Source of the DNA: JALYZC01 sp963725645
GTDB lineage: Bacteria; Actinomycetota; Thermoleophilia; Solirubrobacterales; Solirubrobacteraceae
Direction of reading: 5' to 3'
DNA length: 64,000 bases
NCBI GenBank assembly: GCA_963725645.1
Contig: CAVRZD010000002.1
Span: 1,116,001-1,180,000, forward strand
Shown: positions 49,845 to 56,994 of the stretch, piece by piece
How positions within the stretch are numbered: the stretch's first letter is position 1
How the letters are laid out: the number at the start of each line of letters is the position of its first letter
Program-made: the position numbers and the translations under genes
Notes under the pieces: model-generated
The model's database searches: none
Told to the model about the DNA's origin: nothing
What the model saw: only the letters and a program-made list of their open reading frames with translations

Positions 49845-50978
49845 GTGCAGGTCCTCGACCGCGCCTCCCTCGACGACCTCTTCGGAGCGCTGCGCCGGCG
49901 CGGCCTGCGCGTGATCGGGCCGACCGTGGCCGACGGGGCGATCGTGCTGGCCGAGCTGGAGGACAGCGAGGCCCTGCCCGCCGGCTGGACCGACGAGCAG
50001 GACGGCGGGACGTACCGCCTGCGCCGCCGGGACGACGACGCGGTGTTCGGGTACGCGGTCGGCCCGCACTCGCTCAAGGGTCACCTGCTGCCGCCCGAGC
50101 TGCGCCTGCTCCGCGCACGGCGGGACGATGCCGGCGGATTCGAGGTCGTGGACGAGGCGGCCGAGGCGCCGCGCTTCGCGTTCATCGGCGTGCGCTCGTG
50201 CGACCTGCACGCGATGGGGATCCAGGACCGGGTGCTGACGGGCGGCGCGTTCGAGGACCCCGACTACGCGGCCCGTCGCCGCGGCGCCTTCGTCGTCGCG
50301 GTCAACTGCAGCCAGGCGGGTGGCACCTGCTTCTGCGTGTCGATGGGCACCGGGCCGCGGTGCACCCGGGGCTTCGACCTCGCGCTCACCGAGGTGCTGG
50401 ACGGCGAGGGGCACCGCTTCGTCGTCGAGGTCGGCAGCGACGAGGGCGCTGAGGTCATGGCCGAGCTGGCGGGCCGCGAGGCAACGGCGGCCGAGACCGC
50501 CGCGCCCGACGCGGCGGCCGAGCGCGCCGCCGGGCAGATGGGCCGCGAGATGGAGGCGGGGGACCTGCAGGAGCTGCTCCAGGCCAACCTCGAGCACCCG
50601 CGCTGGGACGAGGTCGCCGAGCGCTGCCTGACCTGCGGAAACTGCACGCAGGTGTGCCCCACGTGCTTCTGCACGACCGTGGAGGACGTGACCGACCTGA
50701 CCGGCCAGGAGGCCGAGCGCAACCGCCGCTGGGACTCCTGCTTCACGCTCGACTTCTCCTATGTCCACGGTGGGGAGGTGCGCTCGTCGAATCGCTCGCG
50801 CTACCGCCAGTGGATGACGCACAAGCTGTCGACCTGGTTCGACCAGTTCGGAACCTCGGGCTGCGTGGGCTGCGGCCGCTGCATCACCTGGTGCCCGGTC
50901 GCGATCGACATCACCGAGGAGGTCGCCGCGATCCGCGCGACGCCCGGCGAACGGAGGGATGACAATGCGGACGATTGA
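49845..50978 (+). CDS. hyhB: [NiFe] hydrogenase beta subunit, two [4Fe-4S] clusters (HyhB-like)
   Basis: A 377-residue iron-sulfur protein. The N-terminal domain has IGVRSCDLHAMGIQDRVL and a CSQAGGTCFCVSMGTGP motif. Two ferredoxin-type clusters lie at CLTCGNCTQVCPTCFC (about residue 260-275) and CVGCGRCITWCPVAID (about 338-352). It corresponds to the beta subunit of group 3b bidirectional NADP-linked hydrogenase (sulfhydrogenase). It passes electrons between the flavin subunit and the small subunit. GTG start 49845, 9 bp after the GAPDH stop. Confidence 0.88.
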   Translation: MQVLDRASLDDLFGALRRRGLRVIGPTVADGAIVLAELEDSEALPAGWTDEQDGGTYRLRRRDDDAVFGYAVGPHSLKGHLLPPELRLLRARRDDAGGFEVVDEAAEAPRFAFIGVRSCDLHAMGIQDRVLTGGAFEDPDYAARRRGAFVVAVNCSQAGGTCFCVSMGTGPRCTRGFDLALTEVLDGEGHRFVVEVGSDEGAEVMAELAGREATAAETAAPDAAAERAAGQMGREMEAGDLQELLQANLEHPRWDEVAERCLTCGNCTQVCPTCFCTTVEDVTDLTGQEAERNRRWDSCFTLDFSYVHGGEVRSSNRSRYRQWMTHKLSTWFDQFGTSGCVGCGRCITWCPVAIDITEEVAAIRATPGERRDDNADD

Positions 50979-51429
50979 CGAGCTGCTCGCCGAGGCCCCC
51001 ACCTTCGCCGGCCTCGAGCCCGGGCACCTCGAGTTCATCGCGGGCTGCGCTGTCAACCGCGTGTATGCAGACGGGACCTTCCTCATGGGCGAGGGCGAGA
51101 CCGACGACGCCTTCTACGTCCTCCGCCGCGGTGCCGTGGCCTTGGAGATCGCCGCGCCGCAGGGCGCGATCACGATCGAGACGCTGCACGAACACGAGAT
51201 CGTCGGCTGGTCCTGGCTGGTGCCGCCCTACCGGTCGCATTTCGATGTCCGGGCGGTGGGGGATGTGCACGTGATCGCCTTCGACGCCGCCTGCCTGCGC
51301 GGCAAGTGCGAAGAGGACCCCACCCTCGGGTACGAGCTGTACAAGCGTTTCGCCCAGATCATCGTCGAACGGCTGCAGGCCACGCGGCTGCGCCTCCTGG
51401 ACGTCTATGGCTCCGTGGCCGGCGGCTGA
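50965..51429 (+). CDS. Cyclic-nucleotide-binding domain protein without HTH
   Basis: A 154-residue cNMP-binding (CRP-type beta-roll) domain: GTFLMGEGETDDAFYVLRRGAVALEI, LHEHEIVGWSWLVPPYRSHFDVRAVGDVHVIAFDA and a closing helix KRFAQIIVERLQATRLRLLDVYG. No DNA-binding domain follows. Two in-frame ATGs exist; 50965 is better spaced from GGAGGG than 50959. It overlaps hyhB by 14 bp and lies inside the hydrogenase operon, so it probably modulates the enzyme or its assembly by ligand binding (inference). Confidence 0.85.
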   Translation: MRTIDELLAEAPTFAGLEPGHLEFIAGCAVNRVYADGTFLMGEGETDDAFYVLRRGAVALEIAAPQGAITIETLHEHEIVGWSWLVPPYRSHFDVRAVGDVHVIAFDAACLRGKCEEDPTLGYELYKRFAQIIVERLQATRLRLLDVYGSVAGG

Positions 51430-52270
51430 GGCGCCCGTCGCCGCCCCCGTCGCCATGCGGCCGCTGCGCTGCCGCGTGGCGGGGCGGCGGCGCGAGACGG
51501 CCGACACGTGGACGCTCGAGCTCGAGCCCGAGAGCGAGGCCGAGGACCTCGCTTCCCGCTTCGGCCCGGGGCAGTTCGCGATGCTCTACGCCTTCGGCAT
51601 CGGCGAGGCCCCGATCTCGGTCAGCGCGGTCGAGCGCGACCGGATCGTTCACACCGTGCGGGCGGTCGGAATCGTCACCTCCGCGATCTGCGCCGCCGAG
51701 CCGGGCGCCATCCTGGGCGTGCGCGGCCCGTTCGGCACGAGCTGGCCGGTGGCCGGGGCCACCGGCGCGGACGTCGTCATCGTGGCCGGCGGCGTTGGCA
51801 TGGCACCGCTGCGCCCGGCGCTCCTGCACGTCCTCGCCCATCGTGGCGACTACGGCCGCCTCGTGGTTCTCTACGGCGGGCGCCGGCCCGAGGAGCTGCT
51901 GTTCCGGGAACAGCTCGAGGCGTGGGCCGGACGCGACGACGTCGAGCTCGGCGTCACCGTGGACGCCGCAGGGGCCGGCTGGGCGGGGCGGGTCGGCGTG
52001 GTCACGAGGCTGGTGGAACGCGCCGGATTCGATCCCGGTGCCGCGCTGGCGCTGGTGTGCGGGCCCGAGGTGATGATGCGCTTCGCGGTCGCCGCACTGG
52101 GCGATCGCGGCCTGCCGGCGGAGCGCGTCCACGTCTCCCTGGAGCGCAACATGAAGTGCGCCGTCGGCCTGTGCGGGCACTGCCAGCTGGGGACGGTGCT
52201 GGTCTGCCGCGACGGTGCAGTGTTCCCCTATCCGGCGGTCGAGCCCCTCATGCGGGTGCGCGGGCTGTGA
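51407..52270 (+). CDS. hyhG: Hydrogenase gamma subunit, FAD/NAD(P)-binding reductase (HyhG-like)
   Basis: A 287-residue ferredoxin-NADP reductase-type protein. The FAD domain ends GPGQFAMLYAFGIGEAPISVSA, the NAD(P) domain has VVIVAGGVGMAPLRPALLHVL, and the C-terminal 2Fe-2S motif is ERNMKCAVGLCGHCQLGTVLVC. This is the diaphorase subunit that couples H2 turnover to NADP(H). ATG 51407 overlaps the cNMP gene; ATG 51455 is an alternative. The stop overlaps the small-subunit GTG. Confidence 0.9.
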   Translation: MAPWPAAEAPVAAPVAMRPLRCRVAGRRRETADTWTLELEPESEAEDLASRFGPGQFAMLYAFGIGEAPISVSAVERDRIVHTVRAVGIVTSAICAAEPGAILGVRGPFGTSWPVAGATGADVVIVAGGVGMAPLRPALLHVLAHRGDYGRLVVLYGGRRPEELLFREQLEAWAGRDDVELGVTVDAAGAGWAGRVGVVTRLVERAGFDPGAALALVCGPEVMMRFAVAALGDRGLPAERVHVSLERNMKCAVGLCGHCQLGTVLVCRDGAVFPYPAVEPLMRVRGL

Positions 52271-53055
52271 GCGAGCGCATGCGCAGGCCCCGCCTCGCGG
52301 TGTGGAAGTTCGCCTCCTGCGACGGCTGCCAGCTCAGCCTGCTCGACTGCGAGGACGAGCTGCTCGCGCTGGCGGGAGAGGTCGAGCTCGCCTATTTCCT
52401 CGAGGCGACGCGCTCCACCGGCGCGGGTCCGTACGACCTCAGCCTCGTCGAGGGCTCGATCACGACCGAGCACGACGTGGAGCGCATCCAGCAGGTCCGG
52501 CGCGACTCGCGCCATCTGGTGACCATCGGCGCCTGCGCGACCGCCGGCGGCATCCAGGCCCTGCGCAACTTCGCCGACGTGGACGACTACCTCGCCTACG
52601 TCTACGCCAGCCCGGACTACATCTCGACGCTCCGGACCTCGACGGCGATCTCGGCCCACGTCCCGGTGGACTTCGAGCTGCACGGCTGCCCGATCGACAA
52701 GGGCCAGCTGCTCGAGGTCGTCGGCGCATTCGTCCACGGGCGTCGCCCCGCCGTCGCCCGCGAGAGCGTCTGCATGGAGTGCAAGCGCCGCGGGAACGTG
52801 TGCGTGATGGTGGCCCACGGCACGCCGTGCCTCGGCCCCGTGACGCAGGCCGGCTGCGGCGCGCTGTGTCCCGCTCACGATCGCGGCTGCTACGGCTGCT
52901 TCGGACCGATGCCCGCGCCCAACACGGGCTCGCTGAGCGGATGGATGCAGGGCCACGGCGAGGAGGATGTGGACCTCGTGCGCGTCTACCGAACGTTCAA
53001 CGCGGCCGCGGACCCATTCCGCGCGGAGAGCGAGGCCCGTGAGCGAGGAGATTGA
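52267..53055 (+). CDS. hyhS: [NiFe] hydrogenase small subunit (HyhS-like)
   Basis: A 262-residue small subunit with three [4Fe-4S] sites. The proximal ligands are in KFASCDGCQLSLLDCED, GACATAGGIQ and HGCPIDKGQLLE. The medial and distal sites are in SVCMECKRRGNVCVMVAHG, PCLGPVTQAGCGALCPAHD and RGCYGCFGP. No Tat signal peptide, so it is a cytoplasmic (group 3) enzyme. GTG start at 52267 forms GTGA with the gamma-subunit stop. Ends 17 bp into the large-subunit gene. Confidence 0.92.
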   Translation: MSERMRRPRLAVWKFASCDGCQLSLLDCEDELLALAGEVELAYFLEATRSTGAGPYDLSLVEGSITTEHDVERIQQVRRDSRHLVTIGACATAGGIQALRNFADVDDYLAYVYASPDYISTLRTSTAISAHVPVDFELHGCPIDKGQLLEVVGAFVHGRRPAVARESVCMECKRRGNVCVMVAHGTPCLGPVTQAGCGALCPAHDRGCYGCFGPMPAPNTGSLSGWMQGHGEEDVDLVRVYRTFNAAADPFRAESEARERGD

Positions 53056-54352
53056 GGGCCGGGTCTCGCGGCGAATCGCCGTCACCGCGCTCGCCCGCGT
53101 CGAGGGCGAGGGCGCGCTCAAGCTGCGCGTGGACGGCGATGAGGTGAGCGGCGTCGAGCTGAACATCTACGAGCCGCCGCGATTCTTCGAGGCGTTCCTG
53201 CGCGGTCGCGCCTACACCGAGCCGCCCGACATCACCGCCCGCATCTGCGGGATCTGCCCGGTGGCCTACCAGACGAGCGCGGTGGGGGCGGTGGAGGCGG
53301 CGTGCGGCGTCGAGGTCTCCGACGCCGTCCGGCGTCTCCGGCGGCTCCTCTACTGCGGCGAATGGATCGAGAGCCACACCCTGCACGTCTATCTCCTGCA
53401 CGCTCCGGACTTCCTGGGGTACGACGGGGTGGCCGACATGGCCCGCGACCACGCGGCCGTCGTGGAGCGCGGGCTGCGGATCAAGAAGGCGGGCAATGCG
53501 ATCGTGAGCGCGGTCGGCGGCCGCGAGATCCACCCGATCAACGTGCGCGTGGGCGGCTTCTACCGCGCACCGTCGGCCGCCGAGCTCGCGCCTCTGGCCG
53601 AGGAGCTCCGGCGCGCGCGCCAGGACGCGATCGAGTCCGTCCGCTGGGCCGGCCGTCTCGACTTCCCCGACTTCGAGCATGCCCACGAGCTGGTGGCCCT
53701 GTCCACGCCGGGCGAGTACGCGATCGAACGCGGGCGGCTGATCTCCTCCGCCGGCCTGGACATCGACGCGGCGGAGTTCGAGGACGCGGTCAGCGAGGAG
53801 CACGTGCCGCACTCGACCGCGCTCCATGCCCGCCTGCGCGACCGCGACGGCCCCTACCTGACGGGCCCGCTGGCGCGCTACAGCCTCAACGGCGATCGGC
53901 TCAGCGACGTGGCGCGCGACGCGGCCGCGGATGCGGGCCTGGGAGCGACGTGCCGCAACCCCTTCCAGAGCATCGTCGTGCGCAGCGTCGAGGTCCTCTA
54001 CGCGCTCGACGAGGCGCTGCGGCTCATCGACGCCTACGAGCGCCCCGACCCGCCCGCCGACGAGGTGGCGCCGCACGCGGGTGCCGGCGCGGCCATCACC
54101 GAGGCGCCCCGGGGGAGCCTGTACCACCGATACACGCTCGCGAGCGACGGCACGATCGCCGAGGCCCGCATCGTGCCTCCGACGTCCCAGAACCAGCGCG
54201 CGATCGAGGACGACGTCCGCGCGTTCGCCACGTCCCGCCTCGACCTGCCGCACGACGAGCTGACGCTGCGTTGCGAGCAGGCGATCCGCAACCACGATCC
54301 CTGCATCTCGTGCGCGACCCATTTCCTCGACCTGACCGTCGAGCGGACATGA
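53039..54352 (+). CDS. hyhL: [NiFe] hydrogenase large (catalytic) subunit (HyhL-like)
   Basis: A 437-residue catalytic subunit. L1 motif RICGICPVAYQTS and L2 motif DPCISCATH carry the four cysteines that hold Ni and Fe. Start GTG 53039. The nine residues after the final His (FLDLTVERT) form the peptide expected to be clipped by the maturation protease encoded next. Family start ALARVEGEGAL fits group 3 enzymes. The stop overlaps the protease ATG (ATGA). It couples H2 and NADP(H) or reduces sulfur. Confidence 0.93.
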   Translation: MSEEIEGRVSRRIAVTALARVEGEGALKLRVDGDEVSGVELNIYEPPRFFEAFLRGRAYTEPPDITARICGICPVAYQTSAVGAVEAACGVEVSDAVRRLRRLLYCGEWIESHTLHVYLLHAPDFLGYDGVADMARDHAAVVERGLRIKKAGNAIVSAVGGREIHPINVRVGGFYRAPSAAELAPLAEELRRARQDAIESVRWAGRLDFPDFEHAHELVALSTPGEYAIERGRLISSAGLDIDAAEFEDAVSEEHVPHSTALHARLRDRDGPYLTGPLARYSLNGDRLSDVARDAAADAGLGATCRNPFQSIVVRSVEVLYALDEALRLIDAYERPDPPADEVAPHAGAGAAITEAPRGSLYHRYTLASDGTIAEARIVPPTSQNQRAIEDDVRAFATSRLDLPHDELTLRCEQAIRNHDPCISCATHFLDLTVERT

Positions 54353-55050
54353 CGGTCGTCGTCGGCGTCGGGACCGAGGGTCGCGGCGACGACGTCGCGG
54401 GCCTGTGCGTGGCGCGGGCGCTGCGCGGACGCGTCCCCGAGGGGGTGGCGGTGCTGGAGCGCGGCGGCGACCCCGGCGGGCTGATGACCGCCTGGGAGGA
54501 CGCGTCGCGAGTGATCCTGATCGACGCCGTGCGCTCGGGCGCCCGTCCCGGCACGGTGCACTGTCTGGACGCGCCCCGGGCCGCGGCCGTGGCCGGTGGC
54601 GACGGCTGGTCCAGCCATGGACTCGGCCTGGCCGCGGCGATCGACCTCGCCGATGCCCTCGGCCGCCGCCCCGCGTGGTTCAGGGTGATCGGCGTCGAGG
54701 GTGAGCGCTTCGGGCCCGGCGCCGCGCCGAGTCCCACGGTGCTGGCGGCGGTGCCGGCGGCGGCCGACGCTGCGCTGCGCGAGCTTTCCTCCGCGGACAA
54801 CGCGGATTCAGGCAGAATGCGCGACATGGCCGACGTCAAGGCGCGCGTGGTCGCGACCGAGCTCGAGCATCCGACCGAGGTCGCTCTCGTCTCGCACGGG
54901 CTGCGCTCGCGGGACCTCGTCGTCCAGGCGTGGAACCAGCACGGCCAGCCGATCGACGTCCGGCCCGAGATCGTCGACGAGGATACGGTCCGGGTGTATC
55001 CGGGGCACACGGGCGACGACGCGCCCGTGCGGGTCGTCGTGATCGGCTAG
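54349..55050 (+). CDS. Hydrogenase maturation protease with unrecognised C-terminal domain
   Basis: A 233-residue protein coupled to hyhL by ATGA. Residues 1-155 are a HycI/HoxW-type protease: GVGTEGRGDDVAGLCVARAL with Asp14/15, VILIDAVRSGARPG with Asp59, and GWSSHGLGLAAAIDL with His90, placed like HycI Asp16, Asp62 and His90. From about residue 160 (MADVKARVVATELEHPTEV) a further 74 residues follow in frame with no stop between. That tail is not part of known HycI proteins that I recall. Function of the extension unknown. It overlaps the convergent USP gene by 4 bp. Confidence 0.85.
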   Translation: MTVVVGVGTEGRGDDVAGLCVARALRGRVPEGVAVLERGGDPGGLMTAWEDASRVILIDAVRSGARPGTVHCLDAPRAAAVAGGDGWSSHGLGLAAAIDLADALGRRPAWFRVIGVEGERFGPGAAPSPTVLAAVPAAADAALRELSSADNADSGRMRDMADVKARVVATELEHPTEVALVSHGLRSRDLVVQAWNQHGQPIDVRPEIVDEDTVRVYPGHTGDDAPVRVVVIG

Positions 55051-55976
55051 CCCGCCGCGCGGCCTCGACCGGAGGCCGGCGGCTGCTCGGAGAGCTCGCG
55101 GTCGCCGACACGGGGAACGACCATCACCGGGCACGGCGACGCCGTCACCAGATGGCTGGACACGCTTCCCAGCAGGACGCGCCGCACGGGCCCGAAGCCC
55201 CGCGAGCCGACCACGAGAAGGTCGATCGCCGCCGCCTCGGCGGCGGCCTCGAGCGACAGGGCGGCCGGCCCGTCGATGATCGCGCCCTCGACGGGCACGT
55301 CCGCCGACAGCGAGGCCATGGCGCCGTCGATGACGTCCTGCGCATGCGCGCGTGCAGCTGTCTCGAGCGCCTCGTAGACGTCGGGCGGACTGCCCTGCGG
55401 GACGAAGAGCTCCGATTGGCTGATGACGGAGATCAGGCGCAGGCGCGCGCCGAACGCGGCGGCGAGCGTCTCTGCTGCCAACAGGGCGCCGAGCGACTCC
55501 GGCTCTCCGTCGAGGCCGACGCCGATCAGCTCCGGCTCGGTCCGGTCCCGCTCGCGGAACCCGGCCGGGGCGATCGCGACCGCGCACGGGGCGCCGTCGA
55601 GGACCTGCTGCCCGACGCTGCCGGCGAGCACACGACCAACGACCCCACGGTGGCTGGAGCCGAGCACGATCAGGTCGGCGTCCTCCGCCTCGGCGAGCTC
55701 GACGAGCGCGCGTGCTGCCGACCGAGCCATGACGACTTCACTGCTCGACTCGACGCCGGCAGGAAGCTCCGCCATGGCTGCGTCGAGGACCTCGTTCGCG
55801 TCCGCGCGGAATTCGTCCTCGAGGCGCTCGATGGGCATGTAGGCCGGCGCGTGGTGGATCGTGCACGCGAGGGTCAGCGAAGCCCCCGTCCGTCGTGCCA
55901 GCGCGGTCGCCAGCGTCAGGGCATCTCGACCGTGGTCGCTGCCGTCGAACCCGACGACCATCGTGTGGTAGGTCAC
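55047..55976 (-). CDS. Universal stress protein, two tandem domains
   Basis: A 309-residue tandem USP. Domain 1 has MVVGFDGSDHGRDALTLATALA and LIVLGSSHRGVVGRVLAGSVGQQVL. Domain 2 has LIGVGLDGEPESLGALLAAETLA and LLVVGSRGFGPVRRVLLGSVSSHLV. Both contain the G-x2-G-x9-GS ATP loop (SSHRG... and SRGFG...). GTG 55974-55976 overlaps the stop of the next USP gene by 4 bp; an internal ATG is five residues later. Similar to mycobacterial Rv2005c/Rv2623-type tandem USPs. Confidence 0.9.
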   Translation of the reverse strand: MTYHTMVVGFDGSDHGRDALTLATALARRTGASLTLACTIHHAPAYMPIERLEDEFRADANEVLDAAMAELPAGVESSSEVVMARSAARALVELAEAEDADLIVLGSSHRGVVGRVLAGSVGQQVLDGAPCAVAIAPAGFRERDRTEPELIGVGLDGEPESLGALLAAETLAAAFGARLRLISVISQSELFVPQGSPPDVYEALETAARAHAQDVIDGAMASLSADVPVEGAIIDGPAALSLEAAAEAAAIDLLVVGSRGFGPVRRVLLGSVSSHLVTASPCPVMVVPRVGDRELSEQPPASGRGRAAG

Positions 55977-56923
55977 CGGCTGCGTCCGTTGCCTGCGTGT
56001 GCGGGGTCGGCCGCCTCCGCGGGTCCGGTGGGCGGGGGGTCGCTATGCGGGGCCCCACGCGGAACGACGATGAGCGGGCACGGAGCGCTGCGCATGAGCG
56101 TGGCGGAGACGCTGCCCAGGAGCACGCGGCGGATCGGTCCGAACCCACGGGAGCCGACCACGAGTAGGTCGATGTCGCCGCCGGCGGCCTGGGCAGCCAA
56201 CGCCTCTCCGACGTGCCCTTGGAGCAGCGACCGGTTGACCTCGACTCCCTCGGGGATCAACGTGCCGGCGCGGTCGAGCGCGTTGCGCGCCTCCGTCTTC
56301 AGCGATTCGTGGATCGCTTCCTGCGCGTCGGTCGTGATCCGGCCTCCGAGGGCGACCTCGAGCGGCTCGACGACGGCGGTCACGTGCAGCCGAGCGCCGC
56401 CCGCCTTGGCGAGCGCCGCCGCCGTCGCCATCGCGCCCTCGGACTCCGGGCGGCCGTCGAAGCCGACGGCGATCTCGCGCAGCGTCAGATCGCCGCGCCG
56501 GCAAAGGCCGGCCGGCGCGATTGCGACGGCGCAGGGCGCGCTGTCCACGACCTGCGAGGCGACGCGTCCGGCCAGCACCTGGCCCTCCGCAGCAGCGCCG
56601 GAGGACCCCAGCACGATGAGGTCCGCGCCGTGCCGCTCGGCGAACTCGTACAGCGAGCGCGCCGGAGACCGACCGGTGACGACCTCCCGCGCGACCGCGA
56701 TGTCGCGCGGGACGCCGCGCGCCATCTCGGCCACCTCGCGCGCGGCACGTTCGCGCAGGTCATCGCGAAGCGGGTCGGCCGGCAGGGCCGACGGGATGTC
56801 GTAGAAGGCGTTGACGAAGGTCACCCGTGCACCGGTGAACCCGGCAAGTGCGAGCGCGAGCGTGGCGGCGTCGCGTGCGTGTTCGGTGCCGTCGTACCCG
56901 ATGACGATGCTCCGGTACATCAC
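55973..56923 (-). CDS. Universal stress protein, two tandem domains
   Basis: A 316-residue tandem USP with SIVIGYDGTEHARDAATLALAL, then LIVLGSSGAAAEGQVLAGRVASQVV in which the first ATP loop is altered, and IAVGFDGRPESEGAMATAAALA with LLVVGSRGFGPIRRVLLGSVSATLM in the second. A Pro/Ala-rich tail follows. It is first in a two-gene USP operon read away from the ATPase gene, with the regulon element 71 nt upstream. Confidence 0.9.
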   Translation of the reverse strand: MMYRSIVIGYDGTEHARDAATLALALAGFTGARVTFVNAFYDIPSALPADPLRDDLRERAAREVAEMARGVPRDIAVAREVVTGRSPARSLYEFAERHGADLIVLGSSGAAAEGQVLAGRVASQVVDSAPCAVAIAPAGLCRRGDLTLREIAVGFDGRPESEGAMATAAALAKAGGARLHVTAVVEPLEVALGGRITTDAQEAIHESLKTEARNALDRAGTLIPEGVEVNRSLLQGHVGEALAAQAAGGDIDLLVVGSRGFGPIRRVLLGSVSATLMRSAPCPLIVVPRGAPHSDPPPTGPAEAADPAHAGNGRSR

Positions 56924-56951
56924 GTCCTCAACCTGCCAAACGCGCGTGCGG

Positions 56952-56994
56952 CGGGCATCGGGGCGGCCCCCGGGTCGCCGTGACGGCGAACTAC
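56952..56994 (-). promoter_or_regulatory. Bipartite regulon element upstream of the USP-USP operon
   Basis: On the minus strand box 1 CCGTAGTTCGCCGTCA starts at 56994. Box 2 GATGCC starts at 56957, 37 nt later. The TAG in box 1 is the stop codon of the P-type ATPase gene. Confidence 0.6.
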
